Origin: an uncultured Oscillospiraceae bacterium
Lineage (GTDB): Bacteria; Bacillota; Clostridia; Oscillospirales; Oscillospiraceae
NCBI GenBank assembly: GCA_934572465.1
Contig: CAKTLG010000013.1
Location: forward strand, 1-43,881
Reading direction: 5' to 3'
DNA: 43,881 bases
A program made the translations under genes and the position numbers. This document shows, piece by piece, positions 7,760 to 15,196 of this stretch; the first letter of the stretch is position 1, and every line of letters starts with the position of its first letter. A model generated the notes under the pieces. It did not search any database. It saw only the letters and a list, made by a program, of their open reading frames with translations, and was not told where the DNA came from.

Positions 7760-7777
7760 ATAACGGCAAAAAAGCAA
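7750..7777 (-). promoter_or_regulatory. Promoter of the cysteine desulfurase-MATE unit
   Basis: Minus-strand TTGCTT (7777-7772), 16-bp spacer, perfect TATAAT (7755-7750). Transcription would start near 7743, inside the spacer of the opposing mtaB promoter. Confidence 0.65.
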
Positions 7778-7859
7778 GAGCGGCGGCCGCTTTACGCGCG
7801 AAAATGCGGGAAAAGCGCGGCCATTGCCGCACACAGCATGGAAAAGGACACGAATACCG

Positions 7860-9146
7860 ATGAAAGTTGCGATCTGCACCCTCGGGTGCAAGGTGAATCA
7901 ATATGAAACGCAGGCGCTCGAGCAGGAGCTCGTGCGCCGCGGGCACGAGCTTGCCGGCTTTGAGGAGACGGCAGACGCTTACGTCGTCAACACCTGCTCG
8001 GTCACGGCGGTGAGCGACAAAAAGTCGCGCCAGATGCTCCGTCAGGCGCGGCGCCGCAATCCCGAGGCGGTCATTGCCGCCTGCGGCTGCTACGCCCAGA
8101 CGCATCCCGAGGATGTCAAAAAGCTCGGGCTTGACGTTGTCGCCGGCACGAACGACCGCGCGCATTTTATTGACCTTTTGGAGCGTGCGGCGCGGGAGAA
8201 AACGCCGATCGTCGACGTCGACGACGTGTGGGCGCGGCGCGACTTCGAGGTGCTGCCCGCGGGCGGCATGGCGAACCGCACGCGCGCGATGCTCAAGGTA
8301 GAGGACGGGTGCGTGAACTTCTGCACCTACTGCCTCATCCCCTATGCGCGCGGACGCGTGCGCTCGCTGCCGATGGACGAGGCTGAAAAGCAGGTGCGCG
8401 CGCTCCGCGAGGAGGGCTACCGCGAGATCGTGGTCACGGGCATCGAGATCTCGTCCTACGGCTCGGACTTCAAGGACGGGACCTCGCTCATTGACCTTCT
8501 GGAGCTCATCGCGCGCGTGGGCGGCGATATGCGCGTCCGTCTCGGCTCGCTCGAGCCGAGGACCATCACGGAGGAGTTCTGCGAGCGGGCGTCAAAGCTC
8601 CCGTATCTTTGCCCGCACTTCCACCTGTCGATGCAGTCGGGCTGCGACGCGACCTTAAAGCGCATGAACCGCAGATACGACACGGCGCGCTTTCTGGAGT
8701 CCTGCGAGCTGCTGCGCAGGTATTTTGACGATCCCGCCATCACGACCGATCTCATTACGGGCTTTCCCGAGGAGACGGAGGAGGAGTTTGCGCAGACGCT
8801 CGATTTCATCACGCGCGTCGGCTTTGCCGATATGCACGTATTCCCCTACTCCATCCGCCCGGGCACAAAGGCTGCGGAGATGCGACAAATCGACATGCCC
8901 GTGCGCGAGGAGCGCGCCGCGCGCGCCTCGGCTGCCGCGAGAACGATGCACGAAGCGTATCTTGCGCGCTGCGTGGGCAAGACCTTCCCCGTGCTTTTTG
9001 AGCGCGACCGCAAGGGCGGCAGCGCGGGTCACGCGCCGAACTATATGGAGGTCTCCGTCGCGCGGGAAGGGCTGCACAATCAGGTGAAGCGCGTGAGGAT
9101 CACAGCGGCCGACGGCGACGGCCTTCGCGGAGAACTGGAGGACTGA
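7860..9146 (+). CDS. mtaB: tRNA (N6-threonylcarbamoyladenosine(37)-C2)-methylthiotransferase MtaB
   Basis: A 428-residue methylthiotransferase that turns t6A37 into ms2t6A37 in tRNAs reading ANN codons. The N-terminal UPF0004 domain has Cys10 (CTLGCKVNQYE), Cys46 (VVNTCSVTA) and Cys77 (ACGCYAQ) for one Fe-S cluster. The radical-SAM core has C151-x3-C155-x2-C158 in VEDGCVNFCTYC. A TRAM-like tail follows. GCKVNQYE is the form seen in the MtaB/YqeV branch rather than MiaB. The start follows AAGGA with about 11-base spacing; an upstream in-frame ATG at 7824 lacks a site. yfbR begins three bases after the stop, indicating one operon. Confidence 0.94.
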   Translation: MKVAICTLGCKVNQYETQALEQELVRRGHELAGFEETADAYVVNTCSVTAVSDKKSRQMLRQARRRNPEAVIAACGCYAQTHPEDVKKLGLDVVAGTNDRAHFIDLLERAAREKTPIVDVDDVWARRDFEVLPAGGMANRTRAMLKVEDGCVNFCTYCLIPYARGRVRSLPMDEAEKQVRALREEGYREIVVTGIEISSYGSDFKDGTSLIDLLELIARVGGDMRVRLGSLEPRTITEEFCERASKLPYLCPHFHLSMQSGCDATLKRMNRRYDTARFLESCELLRRYFDDPAITTDLITGFPEETEEEFAQTLDFITRVGFADMHVFPYSIRPGTKAAEMRQIDMPVREERAARASAAARTMHEAYLARCVGKTFPVLFERDRKGGSAGHAPNYMEVSVAREGLHNQVKRVRITAADGDGLRGELED

Positions 9147-9149
9147 CAC

Positions 9150-9725
9150 ATGGCAAACCATTTTTACGCCTATATCTCGCGTATGCGCTGCGTCAAGCGC
9201 TGGGCGCTGATGCGCAACACCGAGGAGGAGAACATTCAGGAGCACAGCCACATGGTCGCGGTGCTCGCGCACGCGCTTGCGCTCATCCGCACGCGCGTTT
9301 ATGGCATCCCGACGGATGCGAACGCCGTGGCGGTCGCCGCGCTCTACCACGACGCGACGGAGATCCTGACCGGCGACATGCCGACGCCCATCAAATACTA
9401 CAATCCCGAGATCAGCGCCGCCTACCGCAAGGTAGAGGCTGTGGCAAGCGACAAGCTGCTCTCAATGCTGCCGGACGAGCTGCGCGCGGACTACGCGCCC
9501 ATCATCAAGCCCGAGGACGAGACGGTGCATCGCATCGTCAAGGCGGCGGACAAGCTCTCGGCCTATATCAAGTGCGTGGAGGAGCTCAAGGCGGGGAATA
9601 TGGAATTCAAAAAGGCCGCCGAGCAGACGCGCCGCGCGCTGGACGAGATGCGCCTGCCGGAGCTTGACTACTTCATGGCGCACTGCATGGAGAGCTTTTC
9701 GATGACGCTTGATGAGCTGGAGTGA
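9150..9725 (+). CDS. yfbR: YfbR-type HD-domain 5'-deoxynucleotidase
   Basis: A 191-residue HD-superfamily phosphohydrolase that dephosphorylates deoxynucleoside 5'-monophosphates. It is co-linear with E. coli YfbR across its length: RWALMRNTEEENIQEHSHMV (metal-binding His32), ALYHDATEILTGDMPTPIKY (HD pair at 67-68 and the specificity segment), KAADKLSAYIKCVEEL (distal metal Asp), and a DYFMAHCMESFSMTLDEL tail. It probably works in dNMP turnover, complementing the deoxynucleoside salvage genes near 27-29 kb. Translated just after mtaB with a 3-bp gap. Confidence 0.93.
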   Translation: MANHFYAYISRMRCVKRWALMRNTEEENIQEHSHMVAVLAHALALIRTRVYGIPTDANAVAVAALYHDATEILTGDMPTPIKYYNPEISAAYRKVEAVASDKLLSMLPDELRADYAPIIKPEDETVHRIVKAADKLSAYIKCVEELKAGNMEFKKAAEQTRRALDEMRLPELDYFMAHCMESFSMTLDELE

Positions 9726-9743
9726 GGAAAACAGCGGACTTTG

Positions 9744-9771
9744 GGAACCTTTTGCGCAAAACGAACGTCTA
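9744..9771 (+). promoter_or_regulatory. ECF-sigma-type promoter for the DUF4349 lipoprotein operon
   Basis: GGAACC (9744-9749), 16-bp spacer, CGTCTA (9766-9771) followed by AA. This is the canonical ECF (sigma-W-like) architecture of a GGAAC -35 and a CGTC -10. It sits about 45 bp upstream of the lipoprotein start. No ECF sigma or anti-sigma gene lies in the window, so the controlling factor is elsewhere. Confidence 0.72.
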
Positions 9772-9813
9772 AACCCTCAGAAACCCCAAAAAACAAAAAT
9801 GAGGTGAATGAAA

Positions 9814-10782
9814 ATGAAAAGACTTGCTTCCCTTTTGCTTGCGCTGGTGCTGGCGCTGTCTCTCGCCGCGTGCGGCGCGAAGTCTGCCAGCTACGACAGC
9901 GCGTCGATGGCGGCGGAGAGCTATAACGACAACGGCTCAGACCTGCCGAAGACGGAGTACAGCTACACTGCGTCGGACGATGGGGCGTGGGACGGGCAGA
10001 GCGTTTCGTCCCCTGCCGCGGATCTTGCCGCGCGCGGCGTCAAGATGATCTACAGCGCGAGCATCGAGATGCAGACGCTGGAATTTGATCAGGCGGCGCA
10101 GGACATCGCCGCGCTCGTGGAGCGCATGGGCGGCTACTTCGAGCAGAAGAGCCTTTCCAACTATTCAAGCGGCTACCGCCACGCAAGCTATACCGTGCGT
10201 GTGCCCGCTGCGCAGTTCACGGACTTCTGCGTGCAGGTCGGCACGCTCTGCCATGTGACGTGGCAGAACGATACGGCGGAGGACATCAGCGAGCAGTATT
10301 ACGACACGCAGTCGCGCCTTGAGACGGCGCGGATCAAGCTTGAGCGGCTGCAGGAGCTTCTCAAAAAGGCGGAGAGCATGGAGGATATCATCACCATCGA
10401 GTCCGCCATCTCGGAGACGGAGCGCGAGATCGAGAATCTTTCCGGCACGATGCGGCACTATGACGCGCTGGTGGACTATGCGACCGTCAGTCTTGAGCTG
10501 AACGAGGTCTACAGGCTCTCCGGCACGGAGGACGCGCCGAAGAGCTTTGGCGAAAAGCTCGGCAATGCCTTTTCTGACGGCCTTGCCGCTACGGCGCAGG
10601 CGCTGGAGGACTTTGCGGTATGGCTGGCCTACAGCTGGCTCGATATCCTGATCTTTGCGGCGGTTGTGTTCGCCCTTGTGAAGCTCGTGCAGTACCTGCG
10701 CCGCGGGAGAAGGCTGCCGCGGCTCGGCAGGAAAAGAAAAAACGCGGATGCGTCCGCGGATCAGGCGAAACCGGAGGAATAA
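9814..10782 (+). CDS. DUF4349 lipoprotein, membrane anchored
   Basis: A 322-residue protein. A lipoprotein signal peptide ends in SLAAC (lipidated Cys20), followed by a low-complexity linker and the DUF4349 domain: KMIYSASIEMQTLEFDQAAQ, GGYFEQKS, YTVRVPAAQFTDFC, and a DTQSRLETARIKLERLQELL coiled coil. A C-terminal helix (SWLDILIFAAVVFALVKLV) and a basic tail follow. DUF4349 proteins are cell-surface proteins of unknown function, often tied to envelope stress. The ATG at 9814 is preferred over 9808 because GAGG then has 9-base spacing. First gene of a pair with the MBL hydrolase, under the ECF-type promoter. Confidence 0.9.
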   Translation: MKRLASLLLALVLALSLAACGAKSASYDSASMAAESYNDNGSDLPKTEYSYTASDDGAWDGQSVSSPAADLAARGVKMIYSASIEMQTLEFDQAAQDIAALVERMGGYFEQKSLSNYSSGYRHASYTVRVPAAQFTDFCVQVGTLCHVTWQNDTAEDISEQYYDTQSRLETARIKLERLQELLKKAESMEDIITIESAISETEREIENLSGTMRHYDALVDYATVSLELNEVYRLSGTEDAPKSFGEKLGNAFSDGLAATAQALEDFAVWLAYSWLDILIFAAVVFALVKLVQYLRRGRRLPRLGRKRKNADASADQAKPEE

Positions 10783-10785
10783 ACG

Positions 10786-11403
10786 ATGAACATTACCTGG
10801 CTGGGGCATTCCTGCTTTTTGATCGAGAGCGGCGGCTACCGCGTCGTGCTCGACCCCTATTACGTGGAGACGTATCCCGCGCTGCATGTCAGCGCGGACG
10901 AGGCGCTCTGCTCCCACGGCCACCGTGACCATGCCTTTGTGGAGGCGGTGGCGCTCTCGGGCCGCGATCCGGCGGAAAGCCCCTTCACGGTCGGAACCGT
11001 TCCGACCTTCCACGATGATGCCGGCGGCGCAAAGCGCGGGCAGAACACCATCCACATCCTGCGCGCCGAGGGGCTGACAGTGGCGCACTGCGGCGACCTT
11101 GGCCATATGCCGGATGATGCGCAGCTCGCGGCGCTCAGAGGCTGCGACGCGCTGCTGATCCCCGTCGGCGGATACTACACCATCGATGCGGAGACCGCGA
11201 AGGCGGTCGCGGACGCGATCGCGCCGCGCGTGACCGTGCCGATGCATTACCGCTTCGGCACGCATGGGTACGACGAGATCGGCACGCTGGATGAATTTCT
11301 GGCGCTTTGTGATGCCGCGCAGGTGCACCGGCTGGACGGGAACAGCTTTACGCTGACGAAGGACGCGCCCTCCGGTGTGGTCGTGCCGCGCTTTGCGGAA
11401 TGA
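10786..11403 (+). CDS. Metallo-beta-lactamase-fold hydrolase (UPF0173-like)
   Basis: A 205-residue single-domain MBL-fold protein. It starts MNITWLGHSCFLIESGGYRV and has the metal-binding HxHxDH in CSHGHRDHAF, a His in TFHDDAGG, an Asp in HCGDLGHMPDD, and a C-terminal His in TVPMHYRFGTHGYDE. This order fits the UPF0173/UlaG-like branch, whose substrates are mostly unknown. The ribosome site GGAGG lies in the end of the DUF4349 gene (3-bp gap), so the two are co-transcribed and perhaps co-induced by envelope stress. Confidence 0.9.
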   Translation: MNITWLGHSCFLIESGGYRVVLDPYYVETYPALHVSADEALCSHGHRDHAFVEAVALSGRDPAESPFTVGTVPTFHDDAGGAKRGQNTIHILRAEGLTVAHCGDLGHMPDDAQLAALRGCDALLIPVGGYYTIDAETAKAVADAIAPRVTVPMHYRFGTHGYDEIGTLDEFLALCDAAQVHRLDGNSFTLTKDAPSGVVVPRFAE

Positions 11404-11415
11404 AGAGAAAGGATC

Positions 11416-11441
11416 AAAAGCCGCCCGTAAGGGCGGCTTTT
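11416..11441 (+). terminator. Terminator after the MBL-fold gene
   Basis: An 11-bp perfect stem (11416-11426 with 11431-11441), GTAA loop, A4 and T4 at the ends, 13 bp after the stop codon. Confidence 0.85.
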
Positions 11442-11507
11442 GCCGTATAAAGCCCGTCTTTTCTGCGTAGACTGAGATAGCATCGAATGCATGAAGGAGG
11501 ACGGGAT

Positions 11508-12050
11508 ATGAAACGCGAGCTGCGCCGGTGGGAGATCGCCGGCTTTCTGGTGACGGCGGGCCTTGGCTCGCTGCTGCATTTTGTGTACGACTGGTCGGGC
11601 GGCAGCCGTCTGGTCGCGGCGTTTGCGGCGGTGAACGAATCGACATGGGAGCATATGAAGCTGCTCTTTATCCCGTTCCTGCTCTTCACGGTGGCGGAGT
11701 TCGTTGTCTTTTCCGAGCCGCTGCGCAATTTCTTCGCCGTCAAGGCTGCGTCCATCCTGCTGGGGCTGATCGCCATTCCGGCGCTCTACTATACGCTCAC
11801 CGGTATGCTCGGCAAGCTGCCGAGCTGGGTGGATATGAGCATCTTTTTCCTTGCCGACGCGCTGATGTATTTCATCAGCTACCGGATGCTGACGGAGGGA
11901 CGGCTGCGCGGCGGCGCGATGCAGCTCCTCGGCTTTGTGACGCTGTGGGTGCTGCTTTTCGCGTTCGTCTGGTTTACGTACCGCACGCCGCATCTGCCGC
12001 TGTTCCTCGACCCTGTGAGCGGCTGCTACGGGCTGGAGACCGTTTGCTGA
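11508..12050 (+). CDS. DUF6512 family membrane protein
   Basis: A 180-residue protein with about five membrane helices. It carries the block GSLLHFVYDWSGGSRLVAAF then AAVNESTWEHMKLLFIPFLL, typical of DUF6512 proteins, where the NEStWEHxKL motif is strictly conserved. Function unknown; the family is common in Clostridia. Translation starts at the ATG after GAAGGAGG. It has no close neighbour in its direction, ends at a 14-bp GC-rich hairpin, and is separated by about 640 bp from the opp operon that converges on it. Confidence 0.82.
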   Translation: MKRELRRWEIAGFLVTAGLGSLLHFVYDWSGGSRLVAAFAAVNESTWEHMKLLFIPFLLFTVAEFVVFSEPLRNFFAVKAASILLGLIAIPALYYTLTGMLGKLPSWVDMSIFFLADALMYFISYRMLTEGRLRGGAMQLLGFVTLWVLLFAFVWFTYRTPHLPLFLDPVSGCYGLETVC

Positions 12051-12054
12051 AGTA

Positions 12055-12087
12055 TATTCCCCCGCCGCTCTGCGCGGCGGGGGAATA
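12055..12087 (+). terminator. Strong hairpin after the DUF6512 gene (no T-run)
   Basis: A 14-bp perfect stem (12055-12068 with 12074-12087) around TCTGC, immediately downstream of the stop codon. No T-run follows, so termination efficiency is uncertain; it may instead protect the 3' end of the message. Confidence 0.55.
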
Positions 12088-12633
12088 CAAATAGTATTGA
12101 TGCGCCGCTTCCTGCAAAACGGACGATCCGATCACAGCGCGCCGCGCGGAAAAACGGAAGGGCCGATTCGACGGAAGTTGCTAAAAGCGGACAGACGATG
12201 CGTTTTCCAAACATTCCGCGCCGATCTTCGCTGGAAAGCACGTCGTTCAGACAGATTTACATAAAAAATTCAATAATGAGTTCTACAAGGAGTTATCCAC
12301 AGTTTCCACAGGCTTTTCCACAGGCGGGGAAATGCGGGAAGTGGCTTACTATCTCGTCATATTCGCAAAAGGAAACAGACCGTCAGGCAAAAACGCAGCA
12401 GCTTTGAGGGTTATGTCGGAATTTACATAATATTGAAAAAATAGAGGCGATATGGGAACATCCTTTCGAGTGGTTGCCATAATGCGTGGGATTTGCAAGA
12501 CGGTGCGTTTCGCCGTCAAAAAGGAAAGGCGCAGACCTTGACAAAGCGCAGAGGGACGCTCTGCCGGTGGCAGTAAAACGCGCGGCATACCGGCGGGGCG
12601 AACAACCGGCGCGGGGGACTTCAATACGGGCAG
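12088..12633. other. Non-coding gap with DnaA-box-like cluster
   Basis: No frame here has both a ribosome site and family-like content. The left part (12230-12300) and the middle (12420-12450) are AT-rich against a GC-rich background. Visible contents are a triple DnaA-box-like cluster (12293-12322), a 10-bp direct repeat ATTTACATAA at 12255-12264 and 12421-12430, and small hairpins near 12505 and 12555. The remainder shows nothing I recognise. Confidence 0.6.
12293..12322 (+). promoter_or_regulatory. Cluster of three DnaA-box-like sequences
   Basis: TTATCCACA (12293-12301) is a perfect DnaA-box consensus. It is followed by GTTTCCACA (12302-12310, two mismatches) and TTTTCCACA (12314-12322, one mismatch), all in the same direction. 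Such spacing is seen at origins and at DnaA-regulated or DnaA-titrating sites. No dnaA, dnaN, rpmH or parB gene is in the window, and the flanking genes converge, so a replication origin is not supported. Confidence 0.6.
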
Positions 12634-12680
12634 AAAGAAAAGGAGGGAGGGCCGTCTCTTTTTAAGAGACGACCCTCCCT
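12634..12680 (-). terminator. Terminator at the end of the opp operon
   Basis: A minus-strand stem of about 15 bp (12678-12664 with 12660-12646, one G-T wobble) is followed by a T-rich CCTTTTCTTTCT tract, directly past the last gene of the operon. The mismatch pairs as G-T only on the minus-strand RNA, which supports that direction. Confidence 0.82.
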
Positions 12681-12689
12681 TATGAGCTG

Positions 12690-12989
12690 TTACGACCAGA
12701 GCGCCTGCATCGCAAGGATGGCCAGCGCGCCGGCAGCGAGAAAGACGGCGCCGATCAGAAGACCGGCCTTGAGCGCGCCGCCGATGGCGGCATTGCGCTC
12801 CTCACGGCTCAGCTCGCCGCTCGTGTCCCACGGGCGGTCGTTCGCTGCGGGGGCGTCAGGCTCCCTGAGATCCGCGCGGCCGCGGCGTTTGGGGATGCGG
12901 GGAAGGAACATCGGCTGCGGCTCGACGCCGCTCATGTCGGCGATCGTGCGCCCGTCGTCATCCTCGTAAAAACGATCCTTTTTGCGCAT
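12690..12989 (-). CDS. Small membrane protein at the end of the opp operon
   Basis: A 99-residue protein I do not recognise. Residues 1-55 are polar and charged, with [20 protein letters not shown] first, then a basic PKRRGRADLR stretch and a Pro/Asp-rich linker. The C-terminus is one long hydrophobic helix (ALKAGLLIGAVFLAAGALAI). The start ATG shares one base with the oppF stop (TGATG), so it is translated by coupling. It could be a membrane-anchored accessory of the transporter, with the N-terminus in the cytoplasm by the positive-inside rule. The alternative is an unrelated passenger gene. Confidence 0.7.
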   Translation of the reverse strand: MRKKDRFYEDDDGRTIADMSGVEPQPMFLPRIPKRRGRADLREPDAPAANDRPWDTSGELSREERNAAIGGALKAGLLIGAVFLAAGALAILAMQALWS

Positions 12990-14020
12990 CACTTGTCGTA
13001 CAGGTGGCAGCAGACGAAGTGACCCGGCTCGATCTCACGCTGGACGGGAGCCTCCTCCTCGCAGCACTTCATGCAGTTTGCGCAGCGGGTGTGGAACTTG
13101 CAGCCCTTGGGCGGATTCGCGGGGGAGGGAATGGAGCCCTCAAGCACGATGCGGTTCATCTTGGCCGTCGGATCGGGAATGGGGATGGCGGAGAACAGCG
13201 CCTTCGTGTAGGGGTGCAGCGGGTTGCGGAAGATATCCTCCTTCGCGCCGTACTCCACGAGGTTGCCGAGGTACATGACGCCGACCGTGTCGGAGATGTG
13301 CTCGACAACGGAGAGGTCGTGGCTGATAAACAGATACGTCAGCTTGTACTGATCCTGCAGCTCGTTCAAAAGGTTGATGATCTGCGCCTGAATGGACACG
13401 TCGAGCGCGGAGACCGGCTCGTCGCAGACGATGAACTCAGGGTTCAGCGCGAGCGCGCGCGCGATGCAGATGCGCTGGCGCTGGCCGCCGGAGAACTCGT
13501 GCGGGTAGCGGTCCTTGTGGAAGGGCTGAAGGCCGCAGTTGTCCATGACCTGATCGATGTAATCGTCGAACTCCTCCTTGGGCACGAGGTTGTGCTCGCG
13601 CACGGCCTCGCCGATGATCTCGCCGACCGGCATACGCGGGGAGAGCGAGGAGAACGGATCCTGGAAGATGATCTGCATTTTGGTGCGCAGGGCGCGCAGC
13701 TCCTTGTGGGAGAGGTCGTAGACCTCCTGCCCGTTGAAGAGCACCTGACCGGCGGTCTTGCTGTCGTACAGGCGGAGAATGGTGCGGCCGGTGGTCGTCT
13801 TGCCGCAGCCGGATTCGCCGACGAGACCCATCGTCGTGCCGCGCTTGAGGTTGAACGTGACGCCGTCGACAGCCTTGACATAGCCGACCGTGTGGGCGAT
13901 CATGCCGCTTTTGATGGGGAAGTATTTCTTCAGGTGGTTGACCTGAAGAATGTACTGCGGGTCATACTCCACGGGGGTGAAATTGGGATCCTCAAACGGA
14001 TTGACCTTCTGATCTGCCAT
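12989..14020 (-). CDS. oppF: Oligopeptide ABC transporter ATP-binding protein OppF
   Basis: A 343-residue ATPase. Walker [11 protein letters not shown]-loop [14 protein letters not shown], signature [15 protein letters not shown], Walker [15 protein letters not shown], switch His in [11 protein letters not shown]. The C-terminal oligopeptide-ABC domain holds a Cys cluster ([17 protein letters not shown] and a Cys pair near the end), a pattern that in DppD-type proteins binds an Fe-S cluster. It powers peptide import with OppD. The start follows AAGGAGGG; one base separates it from the oppD stop. A longer frame to 14119 runs back into oppD. Confidence 0.94.
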   Translation of the reverse strand: MADQKVNPFEDPNFTPVEYDPQYILQVNHLKKYFPIKSGMIAHTVGYVKAVDGVTFNLKRGTTMGLVGESGCGKTTTGRTILRLYDSKTAGQVLFNGQEVYDLSHKELRALRTKMQIIFQDPFSSLSPRMPVGEIIGEAVREHNLVPKEEFDDYIDQVMDNCGLQPFHKDRYPHEFSGGQRQRICIARALALNPEFIVCDEPVSALDVSIQAQIINLLNELQDQYKLTYLFISHDLSVVEHISDTVGVMYLGNLVEYGAKEDIFRNPLHPYTKALFSAIPIPDPTAKMNRIVLEGSIPSPANPPKGCKFHTRCANCMKCCEEEAPVQREIEPGHFVCCHLYDK

Positions 14021-14021
14021 A

Positions 14022-15179
14022 TTATTCACCCTCCTTGTTCTGATTTTCCGGATAGTAGCGGTAGCAGGAGACCTTGTGCGTGGGGGAGAGGGAGATCTCG
14101 TGCGGATACTCGCCGTCACAGCCGTTCACGCACATCTCGCAGCGATCCTTGAAATAGCAGTAGTCCGGCATGTTGATGGGATTGGGCACCTTGCCGGGGA
14201 TGGAATAGAGCTTGTCGACCTGCTTGCCGACGACCGGCTTGGAGGCCATCAGACCGATGGTATAGGGGTGCGCGGGATGGGCGAAGATCTCCTCCGCCGT
14301 GCCCTGTTCAACGATGCGGCCGGCGTACATGACCACCACATAATCCGCCATCTCGGCGATGACGCCGAGGTCGTGCGTGATGAACATGATGGAGGAATTG
14401 ATCTTATCCTTGAGGTTGCGCAGAAGGTCAAGGATCTGCGCCTGAATGGTCACGTCGAGCGCGGTGGTGGGCTCGTCGGCGATGATGAGCTTGGGGCTGC
14501 ACGCGAGCGCCATGGCGATCATGACGCGCTGGCGCATACCGCCGGAGAGCTCGTGCGGGTACATCTTGTAGACGCCCGCGCTGTTGGCGATGCCGACCAT
14601 CTCGAGGAGATTGATGGTGCGCTCCTTGATCTGCTCCTTGCTGTGGCCCTCCTCGTTGTGCAGGGCAATGACCTCATCGACCTGATCGCCGATGCGGAAG
14701 ACGGGGTTCAGCGCGGTCATCGGCTCCTGGAAGATCATGGAGATCATGTTGCCGCGCAGGTGCTGCATGACGGTGTCGGGCGCCTTCGTGACGTCGTAGG
14801 CCTTGCTGCCGAGGTTCAGACGGATCTCGCCCTCCACGACCTGGCCCTGCGGACGCTGCAGAAGCTGCATGATCGAAAGGCTCGTGACCGATTTGCCGCA
14901 GCCGGATTCGCCCACGACGCCGACCGTCTTGCCAACGGGGACGTTGAAGGTGATGCCGTCGACGGAGTGCACGGTGCCGACATCGGTAAAGAAATAGGTG
15001 TGCAGGTTTTCGATCTCAAGAACGTTGGACGCATCGTGCATCGTGGTCAGATACTCGCTTTCGGGAACGTTCTTGCGCTTGTGCTGCTTTTCGAGCTGAT
15101 TGGTGATCTTGCGGTTCGCCTTGGAAATGCGGCGGGATTCCTTTGCGGAAAGATAGCCGTCGTTATGCTTCTTAGCCAT
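14022..15179 (-). CDS. oppD: Oligopeptide ABC transporter ATP-binding protein OppD
   Basis: A 385-residue ATPase. A charged N-terminal extension of about 45 residues ([20 protein letters not shown] onward) precedes the nucleotide-binding domain: Walker [11 protein letters not shown]-loop [13 protein letters not shown], signature [15 protein letters not shown], Walker [15 protein letters not shown], switch FITHDLGVI. The C-terminal domain has the four-Cys pattern [14 protein letters not shown] plus a late SCYRY, as in OppD/DppD proteins. The extension is longer than in typical OppD. Start set by AAGGAGGG. Fourth gene of the operon, 17 bp after oppC. Confidence 0.94.
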   Translation of the reverse strand: MAKKHNDGYLSAKESRRISKANRKITNQLEKQHKRKNVPESEYLTTMHDASNVLEIENLHTYFFTDVGTVHSVDGITFNVPVGKTVGVVGESGCGKSVTSLSIMQLLQRPQGQVVEGEIRLNLGSKAYDVTKAPDTVMQHLRGNMISMIFQEPMTALNPVFRIGDQVDEVIALHNEEGHSKEQIKERTINLLEMVGIANSAGVYKMYPHELSGGMRQRVMIAMALACSPKLIIADEPTTALDVTIQAQILDLLRNLKDKINSSIMFITHDLGVIAEMADYVVVMYAGRIVEQGTAEEIFAHPAHPYTIGLMASKPVVGKQVDKLYSIPGKVPNPINMPDYCYFKDRCEMCVNGCDGEYPHEISLSPTHKVSCYRYYPENQNKEGE

Positions 15180-15196
15180 TTACATTCCCTCCTTCC

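Noticed and set aside
12184..12423. An open frame rich in Ser-Thr-Gly across the DnaA boxes
   Set aside because: No start codon with a ribosome site; the Ser-Thr repeats are simply translated TCCACA boxes.
12088..12633. Chromosomal replication origin
   Set aside because: DnaA boxes are present, but genes on both sides point toward the gap rather than away, and no dnaA, dnaN, rpmH or parAB lies near. Kept only as a DnaA-box cluster.
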